DNA of 64,000 bases from Mytilus edulis. Taxonomy: Eukaryota > Mollusca > Bivalvia > Mytilida > Mytilidae. The stretch spans positions 12,902,746-12,966,745 of the forward strand of contig NC_092354.1 of assembly GCF_963676685.1 (NCBI RefSeq), in the 5' to 3' direction. The notes below the pieces were generated by a model. The model had not been told where the DNA came from and did no database searches. It was given only the letters and a program-made list of their open reading frames with translations. Below, one piece after another: positions 9,817-21,933 of the stretch (positions within the stretch are counted from its first letter, which is position 1; every line of letters begins with the position of its first letter). The position numbers and the translations under genes were made by a program.

Positions 9817-12800
9817 CTTTCAAAATGAATTCTGATTAAACCATGCAAAAAATCATTCAAATTGAGGATTGTTTACTGCAACCAAGTTCAATGGTACAAG
9901 ACGGTTAAGGAATAAATGTAGGACAGACTCCTTGAACTAGTGTTTGATAAACATATGATAATTAGTTGCAAACTATAAAAATTGATTTAAATAATACCAT
10001 GAAAAAATTAGTTGCAAACTATAAAAATTGATTTAAATAATACAATGAAAAAGACAGTCCAAATTGAGAAATGTTTACTGCAACCAAGTTCAATGGTACA
10101 TGGTGGTAAAGGGATAAATGTAGAACAGACTCCTTGAACTAGTGTTTGATAAATATATGATAATTAGTTGCAAACTATAAAAATTGATTTAAATAATACC
10201 ATGAAAAAGACAGTCCAAATTGAGAAATGTTTACTGGAACTTAGTTCAATGGTACAAGGTGGCAAAGGGATACATGTAGAACAGAGTTTAAGACACATTG
10301 AACAAGTGTTTGATAATCATATGATAACTAGCTGTTATCTTTCAAAATGAATTCTGATTAAACCATGCAAAAAATCATTCAAATTGAGGATTGTTTACTG
10401 CAACCAAGTTCAATGGTACAAGACGGTTAAGGAATAAATGTAGGACAGACTCCTTGAACTAGTGTTTGATAAACATATGATAATTAGTTGCAAACTATAA
10501 AAATTGATTTAAATAATACCATGAAAAAATTAGTTGCAAACTATAAAAATTGATTTAAATAATACAATGAAAAAGACAGTCCAAATTGAGAAATGTTTAC
10601 TGCAACCAAGTTCAATGGTACATGGTGGTAAAGGGATAAATGTAGAACAGACTCCTTGAACTAGTGTTTGATAAATATATGATAATTAGTTGCAAACTAT
10701 AAAAATTGATTTAAATAATACCATGAAAAAGACAGTCCAAATTGAGAAATGTTTACTGGAACTTAGTTCAATGGTACAAGGTGGCAAAGGGATACATGTA
10801 GAACAGAGTTTAAGACACATTGAACAAGTGTTTGATAATCATATGATAACTAGCTGTTATCTTTCAAAATGAATTCTGATTAAACCATGCAAAAAATCAT
10901 TCAAATTGAGGATTGTTTACTGCAACCAAGTTCAATGGTACAAGACGGTTAAGGAATAAATGTAGGACAGACTCCTTGAACTAGTGTTTGATAAACATAT
11001 GATAATTAGTTGCAAACTATAAAAATTGATTTAAATAATACCATGAAAAAATTAGTTGCAAACTATAAAAATTGATTTAAATAATACAATGAAAAAGACA
11101 GTCCAAATTGAGAAATGTTTACTGCAACCAAGTTCAATGGTACATGGTGGTAAAGGGATAAATGTAGAACAGACTCCTTGAACTAGTGTTTGATAAATAT
11201 ATGATAATTAGTTGCAAACTATAAAAATTGATTTAAATAATACCATGAAAAAAGACAGTCCAAATTGAGAAATGTTTACTGGAACTTAGTTCAATGGTAC
11301 AAGGTGGCAAAGGGATACATGTAGAACAGAGTTTAAGACACATTGAACAAGTGTTTGATAATCATATGATAACTAGCTGTTATCTTTCAAAATGAATTCT
11401 GATTAAACCATGCAAAAAATCATTCAAATTGAGGATTGTTTACTGCAACCAAGTTCAATGGTACAAGACGGTTAAGGAATAAATGTAGGACAGACTCCTT
11501 GAACTAGTGTTTGATAAACATATGATAATTAGTTGCAAACTATAAAAATTGATTTAAATAATACCATGAAAAAATTAGTTGCAAACTATAAAAATTGATT
11601 TAAATAATACAATGAAAAAGACAGTCCAAATTGAGAAATGTTTACTGCAACCAAGTTCAATGGTACATGGTGGTAAAGGGATAAATGTAGAACAGACTCC
11701 TTGAACTAGTGTTTGATAAATATATGATAATTAGTTGCAAACTATAAAAATTGATTTAAATAATACCATGAAAAAGACAGTCCAAATTGAGAAATGTTTA
11801 CTGGAACTTAGTTCAATGGTACAAGGTGGCAAAGGGATACATGTAGAACAGAGTTTAAGACACATTGAACAAGTGTTTGATAATCATATGATAACTAGCT
11901 GTTATCTTTCAAAATGAATTCTGATTAAACCATGCAAAAAATCATTCAAATTGAGGATTGTTTACTGCAACCAAGTTCAATGGTACAAGACGGTTAAGGA
12001 ATAAATGTAGGACAGACTCCTTGAACTAGTGTTTGATAAACATATGATAATTAGTTGCAAACTATAAAAATTGATTTAAATAATACCATGAAAAAATTAG
12101 TTGCAAACTATAAAAATTGATTTAAATAATACAATGAAAAAGACAGTCCAAATTGAGAAATGTTTACTGCAACCAAGTTCAATGGTACATGGTGGTAAAG
12201 GGATAAATGTAGAACAGACTCCTTGAACTAGTGTTTGATAAATATATGATAATTAGTTGCAAACTATAAAAATTGATTTAAATAATACCATGAAAAAGAC
12301 AGTCCAAATTGAGAAATGTTTACTGGAACTTAGTTCAATGGTACAAGGTGGCAAAGGGATACATGTAGAACAGAGTTTAAGACACATTGAACAAGTGTTT
12401 GATAATCATATGATAACTAGCTGTTATCTTTCAAAATGAATTCTGATTAAACCATGCAAAAAATCATTCAAATTGAGGATTGTTTACTGCAACCAAGTTC
12501 AATGGTACAAGACGGTTAAGGAATAAATGTAGGACAGACTCCTTGAACTAGTGTTTGATAAACATATGATAATTAGTTGCAAACTATAAAAATTGATTTA
12601 AATAATACCATGAAAAAATTAGTTGCAAACTATAAAAATTGATTTAAATAATACAATGAAAAAGACAGTCCAAATTGAGAAATGTTTACTGCAACCAAGT
12701 TCAATGGTACATGGTGGTAAAGGGATAAATGTAGAACAGACTCCTTGAACTAGTGTTTGATAAATATATGATAATTAGTTGCAAACTATAAAAATTGATT

Positions 12801-13530
12801 TAAATAATACCATGAAAAAAGACAGTCCAAATTGAGAAATGTTTACTGGAACTTAGTTCAATGGTACAAGGTGGCAAAGGGATACATGTAGAACAGAGTT
12901 TAAGACACATTGAACAAGTGTTTGATAATCATATGATAACTAGCTGTTATCTTTCAAAATGAATTCTGATTAAACCATGCAAAAAATCATTCAAATTGAG
13001 GATTGTTTACTGCAACCAAGTTCAATGGTACAAGACGGTTAAGGAATAAATGTAGGACAGACTCCTTGAACTAGTGTTTGATAAACATATGATAATTAGT
13101 TGCAAACTATAAAAATTGATTTAAATAATACCATGAAAAAATTAGTTGCAAACTATAAAAATTGATTTAAATAATACAATGAAAAAGACAGTCCAAATTG
13201 AGAAATGTTTACTGCAACCAAGTTCAATGGTACATGGTGGTAAAGGGATAAATGTAGAACAGACTCCTTGAACTAGTGTTTGATAAATATATGATAATTA
13301 GTTGCAAACTATAAAAATTGATTTAAATAATACCATGAAAAAGACAGTCCAAATTGAGAAATGTTTACTGGAACTTAGTTCAATGGTACAAGGTGGCAAA
13401 GGGATACATGTAGAACAGAGTTTAAGACATGATAATTAGTTACAAACTATAAAAATGAAAAAGACAGTCCAAATTGAGAAATGTTTACTGAAACCAAGTT
13501 CAATGGTACAAGGTGGTAAAGGGAAGTTTT
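9817..13530. repeat. 522-bp higher-order tandem repeat, six full copies plus a partial seventh
   Basis: Units begin at CTTTCAAAATGAATTC at 9817, 10339, 10861, 11384, 11906, 12428 and 12951. Each is built from about four diverged sub-repeats of roughly 55-200 bp that share TTAGTTGCAAACTATAAA and ATTGAGAAATGTTTACTG. Units three and six carry the same extra A after CATGAAAAA, giving periods of 522, 522, 523, 522, 522, 523. So a three-unit block of 1,567 bp was itself duplicated. One sub-repeat reads 60 codons (MKKTVQIEKCLLELSS onwards) and recurs in each unit, broken in units three and six. The last unit is cut at about 13428 and followed by a short degenerate copy. Confidence 0.92.
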
Positions 13531-14468
13531 TTTTCACATTTTAAAAGATTCTTGTTGATGTAATTCCAATGAATGTTTTAATGAATTTTGAAAAAGTAGG
13601 AAAGTAAAAATTAATCTGTGAAACTAGAATTGAGAGTGTACACTTTTATATTTAAACTTAATACTGATTATACACCAATCCATTTCACACGAAAACACAA
13701 TTTCATTATCATTTGTCAATGACGTAATGCTAGGCATTCTTTTAAGTGAAACTGACTACATGTGAAGGAAGATAAAATTTTAATAATTAGGTTTCCGTAT
13801 TATGTGAATTCTGGATTAAGACTTTGATTACTGGTTTATATCCATCAATATAACATTCCTTTAAATACAGTTTTGTTTATATTAATATGATGACATTAAG
13901 GAGTACTGGAACATAATCATTTAAAATACTACGGGCGTATCACGCGCTCTTGGTACAACTTTTTATATGCATACATGTATAGTGTATTGTATTTTTAAAA
14001 GATGGTAATGGTCAACTCTTATTCTACAACGAATATTTGTCATTAATATGAAACTTAATTTTTTTTAAATATATTTTACACACTAATAATGTAATTCTTT
14101 CTAGCATTAAACATATTAAAGGTTAGAGTATTTAAATCATAACACCAAGCCTTAACGACATTCGAAATAAACTCATAAAATCATAGATATCGATACCAGG
14201 ACTAAATTTTGTATATATGCCAGATGCGAGCATACTTTACTTTTGCATTATAAGTTTATCCGGGATTTAGAACAATAGACTGACGTCAGAGAAATGGGTT
14301 AATCTTGAATACAACTACAACAATATTATTAAAGACAAAACATTTTGCTACATGTGACTTAAGTAATTTGGTCTCGCATCGAATTTTGTAGATCCGTAAC
14401 TTTCGATCGGTCCTATTTGGGTCGAAATGAATAATCATATATTTTCATCCAAAAGGATGTTTATATAT
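13531..14468. other. AT-rich spacer, no gene seen
   Basis: No supported ORF. A short degenerate piece of a dispersed family (GATACCAGGACTAAATTTTG near 14195) is the only recognised feature. Confidence 0.5.
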
Positions 14469-15136
14469 GGGTCATTTTCAAAAAATGTAGATATTTTGTA
14501 ATGGTGTTTTTCAAAAAAAAAATTACTCATATCGTTTTAAATTTTATTTTGTTTCAACACAGAACTATTCAACTGTATGAAAAAATAACAGAGCATTACT
14601 TTTGAATGCACAAAATGTCAAAAATAAAAAAAATGTACCTCTTGCTGTCTGCAAGTGTCACTTGTGTTACAATAACAACTTATTTGAAAAAAAAATACTT
14701 TATTATTTAAAACCATCTTTGTAAACGTTCTAAAAGGATTATTAGTTGAAAAATACTCGAATGTTATACATTTTATTAATTTTAAAGATTTTTTAATATT
14801 ATTTTTAAGTCAGTCACAGAAAAAGCTAATTTTAAGTAATAAACTTTGGTAATTTATGTGAAAACAAGTTAAATAAAAATATTCGTTCTCTCTCGAATGA
14901 AATGAACTGGCAATGCATTGTCCAAAAGCGAAACAATTATTAATTTAATTCAGGGGTTCATCTTTAGCATGCATTTTTCTATCAGTAACGCAAGTGACAA
15001 TTTGGTAACACAAAAATGAAAAAAGTAACACTAGTGACAATCATACAAAATAACAACATATTTGATACAGTAAAAAAAAATATCAATGTTTCTGAAATAT
15101 CTAATATGACATTCTTTGTTGTTCATTCATATCTAA

Positions 15137-15862
15137 TGCGGGGTTCACACATTGCCGATTATTGCTCCCGTTTGAGATCAGACAGCGATACGACACGAAA
15201 AGTGAAAAAGTCGGATTAGTATCCTCAATTATCTGGAATGTCCTATTATTGTCTGAACGCAGTCGTTTTAGTTCGTAACAGATTCCTACTGGTCGGGAAG
15301 GGTCCGAATAGTTCGGCAAAGCACCCCGACAGTTAGGTGCGTCCCGTAACATTCGGGGAAACTCAGCCGATTTTGTCTAGTCGGATTACAATCGTGCCTA
15401 TGTCGTGACAGATTCTGCTGTATCGGATCGAATTCCTAACAATGTTCTGTGTATTCGGGACGGTGTCCTGTGGAACGGGAATGATCTGGAGAAGTCCCGA
15501 CAATAACAGAATACAATACGACTGAGACCAGACAAAGCCGTTTGCAATGCGATAGAGCGGACCGTGATAGGATTACGTTCCGACAGTACCTGATCATCCC
15601 GATTATGCCGACAGTTTTCGAACGGATAACTTCCGTCAGCGTCGGTTCAATGTCTTGTCACTATCTGATCTCTGTCGGATTACATTCGGTAGAATCGGGA
15701 CGCAGTCGTGACAGACTCGGTCGAATTTTACCTGGCGAAAGATACAAATCGAATTTCCATCCACGATTCACAGGATCTTGATCAGACTTTTGACAAATTT
15801 TAATCGGGAATGGTCCTGTCAAGGACGGCAGTAAAAATCGTGAATGTGTGACCCCAGCTTTA
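15137..15862. mobile_element. Nested non-autonomous TIR element
   Basis: Imperfect inverted ends: GGGGTTCACACATT on the left and, read from the right end inwards, GGGGTCACACATTC. A TAA lies just outside the left end and TTTAA outside the right. About 720 bp inside, with no ORF of substance and several short TCCCGAC/GTCGGGA-type words. It sits between the stop codon of the long gene and the left TIR of the larger element, so it inserted there later. Confidence 0.5.
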
Positions 15863-15875
15863 AACCTATATTGAT

Positions 15876-18800
15876 CTAGACACACATTTGAGGTCTATCA
15901 GTTAGGTCACATTTGATCATTTCAAGGGCTTGTTTCCAAAGACTGACATCAACGATGTACTTTTGTCCAACAAGTTTGGGTTCTGGAATTGTTCCCAAAA
16001 CGTTCTCCATGTCGTACCAACATTCGTCTCTTACTGCAAGAGGCCAATAAAAGGATGGATTGTCTAGGTTTCCTATTCTGTGCATACAACTTACAAACAC
16101 CTCGGTTTCATCGCAATCTGTGACGATTCCAGGGTACGGTTTTTTGTCATAAGCCACTAGTACATACTGTCCAAGTAAATCTTGAGGACTTAGATCTGAG
16201 ACATTGAGATAGTTGTGTCTACTCCCGCCTGGGTTATCGCCATTGTCAGTGTGTTCTTTTGTATTAACATCTTCGAATTCGTTACCACTATTGAGTTCAC
16301 CTCTTCTATCGGAAGAAATGCCGTCACCTGCAACCGACTCATCACTGATGCCTGTACTATTTTCATTGTAGTCGTTCTGTCCAGTTTGTTCCATTGGTAG
16401 TAAAACAATGAAATGATTGGGTACCCAATTGTTCCTTCTCATGTCGTTTCTCGTTGTAGTCCACATTATAAAACTTGTTTCTTTGCTTTTTATTTCTCTA
16501 GGTTTTATCATGCGATGAAGGTCTCTTCTGACGTTAGAGTTACCAAGGTTTGGATATACCGAATATATGTGACGACATAGCACACTAGCTAGGGCAAATA
16601 CTTGCCAAATTCCCATATAAGATTTATTCTTGCAAATTTTCAGGACCTCTCTCTCATATAACCTTTCGATTTCTCCATTTGACAATACTTCATTTGCATA
16701 TTCATCCGAGTAAAACGCAAAAGTTTTCGCAAGAGAATTATTCTTTTCCCGAAATCCCCTTTCCAAGAAACCTTGATTCAAGTATGCATCCTTGAAAATA
16801 CAGGATTCGAGAATAATTCGGACTCTTATTTCCTCACTCATACCTTCCTTTCCAGAGACAAGTATACTACCCGAGTATGGTAAACAATTACCATCTGCAC
16901 TGACTTTGACAGGATGAAGCGTTACATCATGTGGTATGTCAGATGGCAGAATTGAATGTGTGCTTTCATCAATTGCGATCCCAGTATTTGTGATATTTGG
17001 CGAGTAATTATAGTCTATTCTGTAACCCTTCTCATCTATGATTCGATAGATATTTTCGCATTTTTCTAGTATTTCCTCGTATGTCTGACATTGTCCAAGT
17101 TCGGTTAATGTGCGTGCGAAATAATACTTCCTTTTAGCTACTGTCCTATCTTCAGGTACCTGTATTTCTGGTGATTGTAGTGACCGGTGTCCTTCTTTAT
17201 CATTGCACGCTCCTTGGTGTTCTGTTTCTGGTTGTTCACTTTTTTTTCGTTTTTCTGTTGTTTTAGCTTTTCTGTTGATCAGGGAATGCACTTTCATATC
17301 GTGTCCTGCATGAAATGAGCCTTTGACGCAAGTGCAGCTCACATCTCTGTACAGTATATTTCCATATCCAGAGTACCATATTTGGTGGAGTTTTAACGTT
17401 CCTGGAACGGGTTTGAGTGTTTCCTTTGATAAAATTATTGCCTTATTGTCTATTTCTTGCTGTCTTACTTCATACACAAATACGGCAGAATCCTGGAAGT
17501 TCTTTACAAAAGACTTGGCACTCATTATATCTTTCCCATGAAGCACCAGGTCATTTGCTCGTCTTTTCAGAGCTCCACCTACACCGTCTGGCACTCCTTT
17601 TCCGTGTCCACTTTCATGGAAGTTCCATTCTCCAGATAAATTTCTGACTGTCATTTCGTGCGTAAAAAGTAAGAAATTGCCCTTCTGCTTGTATTGCGTT
17701 GACGGACCATCGCTAAAAAAGTGCACAGTGTCAACATCCTTGTTGGCTTGTAGAAGTTTATCCAAAATGGGGTCCATAAATGCCCAAACTGAGCAAGGAT
17801 TGTGATCTAGACTATCTGACACTGCGCAAAATGTTTGTGAACTTAATGCAGTGTAAAAGACTCCAGTGTGAAGTGTTAATTGCTTTTTCGATGCCCCAAA
17901 ATGCATGCTTTGTATTTCATTTGCTAATTTGCATTGGAAATTTTCAGCAAAATCGACGTGAACGAGTGCTTCGTTTGGCTTTAAATTTTCTTTGATATTT
18001 CTGTAATGTTTCATCTGATTTGCTATGTTGAATGCGTGTATTTTGAACCTTTGCATCTCTGTAGAAAAGGTATCCATCAACACATGAATGCTATCTGTGA
18101 CTGTTTCCTTGACGGTCAAAGTGATTTCTTTCTCGTCACCTTTAATATTTCTTTTCTCCTTCTTTGTTTTCCATTGCAGCAAGGATGTTTCCTCATTATT
18201 GTCTCCCTGATCGTTTGTAATGATATTTATTTCTTTGCATTTCTCACATTTTCCATACATGCAATCCAAATCTTTTATGTCACAACTGAAAGTTTTTATC
18301 AGATCAGAAAGAGATTTCGATTCGACATGTTGTAATTTGAATAGTGAGTCTACTAGAAACTGCATGTTCTCGTGTTTCTTACAACCACAGGTGTCCCTAT
18401 CAGATTCTTTTGGGGGTTGAACCCAGAATGGTCTAAGTCGACTAAATGTTGTGTAGCTTACAGTTATGTTTGTATTTTCAATCAAAAACTTCTCGTGTAA
18501 CTTTTCTACAGTGTCATTTAATATTCTCCTTTGTTTTTTCACACCATTTTTAGTCACAGTGTCCTTCATACTAGGTGTTATCTTGCTGTTGTCGTCTCTT
18601 TCATAGAATTCAAAAATTTTCGGTTCGAGTCTGTATGACAAGGACACTTTCTTAAAACGAGTTGTACCTGCTTTCATTTTAAGCTCTTCTCTTGCTTTGT
18701 CTATTAACTTATATTTCTTAAGCAGTCTTCCCTGTGTCAACTCTGCTAGATACTTCTGTTGCTGTCTTTTAGCTCGACCATATTTTGTCTTCAGTTCATC

Positions 18801-19387
18801 ACTCAACGAAAGTTGAAACATAAGAGTTTTCTTTGCCTTGTTTTTCATTTTTCGTCTATTTCGTCTACTTCCCTTCATTTTTCTATTTTCTGTGTTCCAA
18901 TTCCGTAATAATTTGTTTGTTTTGGTTCTTGGTGTATCAGGACATTTCATTAAAGGTGAATTCTTCCTTTGTCTACTTAGTCGGACGTATAGCTTTTGAT
19001 TGAGTCGTCTTGCTGCTTCAAGTTGATCTTTTAATTTCATATTGTCTCTATAGCATTTTGCTATTCTTCTTTTCTTTCTCCGTGTATTGTGAAGACCGAC
19101 CTGTGGAGTTGGATCAGGTACATGTATTAACGGACCTGGCACAGGAGAGGATGGAGGCGTAAGAATTTGAGCATGATTGTTAGCCTTTCTTTTTCTTTCT
19201 GCTATCTTTTTTTTTCTTCCATTCTTTTCTTTGTCTACGCTGTTCTCATTAATATGTTTCCACTTCCTACTGCAAAATCTTGTTGATATTTCGCTCTGCA
19301 CTTTGCCTGGTGTTCTGCCCTTTTAAAAGGATCTGCGTCTCGTTTTTGTCGATAGCGACGTTGTTTTTCTGCATTTGTGATTACCAT
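15876..19387 (-). CDS. Transposase-like protein with OTU/vertnin-like and C-terminal SH3/Tudor-like regions (one N-terminal frameshift)
   Basis: The main reading frame (15876-19301) has 1,141 codons, numbered here from the GTG at 19299-19301. That GTG is not a real start: an ATG at 19387 opens the adjacent frame with RRYRQKRDADPFKRAEHQAKC, a basic start usual for this protein type, and a single missing base near 19265 joins the two. Regions in order: basic, coiled-coil N-terminus (1-270); Cys-rich stretch with CGC at 305 and CEKC at 352-355; an RNase-H-like block with VDFAENF (Asp450), FFSDGPSTQY (Asp531) and FHESGHGKGVPDG (Glu563, His567). Then come a CTC...H stretch (656-667) and an OTU-type cysteine-protease region with SADGNC (Asp803, Cys806) and PNHFIVLLP (His963). 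Residues 895-948 (IWQVFALASVL, IYSVYP) resemble vertnin. The C-terminal 1043-1110 (GQYVLVAYDKK, MHRIG, IPEP) looks like a small beta-barrel. Catalytic assignments are inferences from motif spacing. It is probably the transposase of the enclosing TIR element. Confidence 0.8.
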
Positions 19388-19469
19388 TCTAAATTTCCTG
19401 AAAATATATAGAAGAAATATTTATCCATAAAACAGATAAAACATTATTATGATAAATCCGACTGTTTTA

Positions 19470-20078
19470 TGTCATTTGTGTTACTGCATTTGTCACTTGT
19501 GTTACTTTTTCTATTATAATAGGATAAACAAACTTTGTGACAAAGAATTCATTATAACTCTGATAAAAATTAGTGTAAATGGTATTTTTATCGTTATCAT
19601 CTTGCTAAATTGATAATTTTTCATTTAATAACATACAAAGAACTATTGATTTGTCATTTGTGTTACCAATTTTGTCATTTGTGTTACTTTTTTAATGGTA
19701 ACACAAATGACAGTAACACAAGTGACATACGGGCATGTAAATAGCACTTTTTATGAAATATATTCTCCCTGACAGCATGATTTATCTTCTGTCATAGTAA
19801 GTGTTCTAAAACAAAAACACTGGTCATTAAAAGAATATGAATTTAATATGTAGACTGTTTATTATTGCAATAACATTGTGGACAAAAATAAAAGTTATGC
19901 TATAACTGTACATACCTTTAAACTCAAGTTTGATGTTAAAACTGCATCATGTTGTCTGCTAAACTACCCATAATTCCAAAGAGGAAGTGCTGCTACCGGG
20001 AGAAACTATTTTTGATTTAAATTCATAAAGAGAGATAACCCGAACTTTAATTTTGTTTTACAAAGTAACACAAGTGAC
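19470..20078. promoter_or_regulatory. Subterminal motif cluster, right side of the 6-kb element
   Basis: Copies of GTAACACAAGTGACA or its one-base variant GTAACACAAATGACA, in both orientations, at 19470, 19491, 19652, 19673, 19698, 19713 and 20064. Three more lie on the left side (14656, 14985, 15025). Repeated subterminal words of this kind are commonly transposase binding sites; that role is inferred. The cluster at 19652-19727 contains two inverted and two direct copies and lies upstream of the gene start, so it could also act on its promoter. Confidence 0.6.
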
Positions 20079-20482
20079 AAATTAAAACGGCCCACCTAAC
20101 ACAACTATTTTAATATTTTTTTCATAGATAATTGCCTTTTTTTCTTTTAAAGTTTCTAAATTCAAAAGAAGTAAATGGATAGAAAAATAACACACCAAAG
20201 CAGAAACAAAATATTCAGTATTATGCAAAGATTTTTGTATATCTTTATCATACTGCGGCGCACTTACATGCATTTTCAAGCATACCTAGCAATTTGAAAT
20301 GCATATGTTATCACATAGAATTGTAGATAAGGGATATTTTCTGTTTAGATATTATTTCTTACATTTTATTGTCGAATTACGAAAAGAAAAAACATGATTT
20401 TTTAAAAACATTTGTCCAGAAATCAACTGCATATGTTAATTTACACAAATATCTACATTTTTTGAAAATGACCCATATACAC

Positions 20483-20590
20483 TTAAGTTGAGAATGGAAA
20501 TGGGGAGGGGAACAGTGTGTCAAAGCGATAACAACCCGACCAAAGAGCAGACAACAGCCGAAGGCCACAAAAGGGTCTTTGCGACTCTTT
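20483..20590 (-). repeat. Retroelement-tail repeat (family R1), minus-strand copy
   Basis: Contains the reverse of GTCGGGTTGTTGTC and CCCATTTCCATTCTCAA, the 3' end of the reverse-transcriptase element found at 48354-50140. It begins eight bases beyond the right end of the 6-kb transposon. Confidence 0.65.
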
Positions 20591-20706
20591 CATAATCTTT
20601 GCTATAAGTGCTTTACTGTTGTGTAAATTTTATTTCGGTAAAAATATAATTTTTTAAACATCTGTTCTTTAAATCGATAAGCCCTAAAATTGCTGCAAAT
20701 ACTGTG

Positions 20707-20865
20707 TATATGTCGTGTACATTTTATTATTTTGTACAGGTTATTACTTGTACAAAATTTTCTGTATGATGCCATCATACAGGTTATTACTTGTATAAAT
20801 ATATTGTACAAGTAATAACCTGTACAAATTTTGTGGAGAAAAAGATAATAACTTGTACAACTCAT
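20707..20865. repeat. Left cluster of palindromic 20-mers
   Basis: Three to four copies of the near-palindrome GTACAAGTAATAACCTGTAC and variants, with spacers. The whole cluster is an inverted copy of 21934-22087, including flanking words ATGTCGTGTAC and TTTGTGGAGAAAAAGATAA. Confidence 0.8.
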
Positions 20866-21111
20866 TATCTTTCGTATTTTTTTAAATTTATATTGTGTTA
20901 GTTTTTCTGTTCTTATTTTCAAGTGTTTATCAGTATTATTTTTGAAATGTTAGAAGTTTACAAATGAACGAAGGACGCAAAGTAATGACATAAGCTCATG
21001 TGACATCTTATGCAAATTTAGCTAAACAGCTAGATTCCACGTAAATACGGACTTCTGGTGCAAAGTGACATGGTCGTTTAAAGCAAAAATAAATTGGTAC
21101 CCTTCATTCAT

Positions 21112-21767
21112 TTATTTCAGCTCTGGCCAAATGAGTTTAACATGTTTAAGTTCTGTAATTACATTAGCCGTAAATTCCCTTCCATTATCACTTTGCAGTA
21201 TATGTGGAGATCCCATAAGTAGAAAAAAAGTGGTCCTGGTAGTGCATGATCCACTTGTATTCTTCATCTGGAAATGACTGATAGTCAACAAGGTCTACTT
21301 GACAACGGGAATTAAAGTCTGTAGAAGTGATAGGACGAACAACTAATTTTGTGGTTGCAGTACGACTTTTCCTCAAAATACACTGTTCACACATCTGAAT
21401 GAAAATTCTGATAATTTCTCTGCTGATATTGGCAAATTGTTTTATTAACTCCTTGTATGTCTTGTGGATGCCTCCATGGCCAATTCCAGAATGTGCAGTT
21501 CTAATTAATGGATAAAGTTCATCTACTGTACAATAGTAAAACAAAAATGTCGCCTTTGAGAATGAGTTTTTCAATGCCTGCTACACTCAAAATATCATAT
21601 TGCCTTAAGAAATATCTTTGAAGAGCAGTCTTTTTGGAACTTAATTTTTCCCAATAGTCTCTCTGTATCTTTCACGTGTAAATAATGAAATATTAAGAGA
21701 TTTATTATTGTCATCACACAATTTAATTATTTCATCATTAAATTTCTTTTCTATACTGTTTTCCATC
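21112..21767 (-). pseudogene. Integrase (KRBA2-like, H2C2 zinc finger plus DDE core), decayed
   Basis: From an ATG at 21767 pieces of an integrase can be followed through frame changes. They are a helical N-terminal part with LQRYFLRQYDILSV, the H2C2 zinc-binding module (HSGIGHGGIHKTYKELI, then CEQCILRKS), the core start SRCQVDLVDYQS (first Asp) and the second-Asp motif LQSDNGREF close to the end. The stretch between IMHYQDHFF and the second-Asp motif is much shorter than usual and the final Glu region is missing, so part of the core is deleted. The longest open piece is 128 codons (21188-21574). Integrases of this type occur in Ginger-like elements and in the vertebrate gene KRBA2. The inverted palindrome clusters on both sides may be the ends of the same element. 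Confidence 0.65.
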
Positions 21768-21933
21768 TCTGCACTTTAGTTTTGACTACTTAAATGAACA
21801 GTTTTGCTATATACTTGATATATTAAATGTACTCACATATTGAGAGTTTATACCTTTAGGCAAAGTAATGAATTACATGTATATGTTAAAAGGGAAACAA
21901 TTTGTTGTGAACTTCAAATAGGCCAATGTAAAA

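Larger units (their letters stand above)
14469..20474 (-). mobile_element. 6.0-kb DNA transposon with 28-bp TIRs encoding a transposase-like/OTU fusion protein
   Basis: The ends are perfect inverted copies of a 28-bp sequence starting GGGTCATTTTC (14469-14496 and 20447-20474), with similarity going on for a few more bases after a 1-bp indel. The bases outside both ends read ATAT, which fits a 4-bp target duplication, but ATAT is palindromic so the exact border is ambiguous. Ten copies or variants of GTAACACAAGTGACA lie between the ends and the gene. One long minus-strand gene (15876-19387) fills the interior. A second, smaller TIR element is nested at 15137-15862, in the 3' non-coding part. 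TIRs, subterminal motifs and one large transposase-like gene together indicate an autonomous-type cut-and-paste element. I cannot place it in a named superfamily. Confidence 0.75.

Noticed and set aside
9817-13530. CRISPR-like array or repeated 60-codon genes
   Set aside because: The units are contiguous without unique spacers and far too long for CRISPR. The 60-codon frame is broken in every third unit.
19299-19301. Start of the long transposon protein at this position
   Set aside because: The codon is GTG; a proper ATG with family-like basic sequence lies at 19387 in the adjacent frame.
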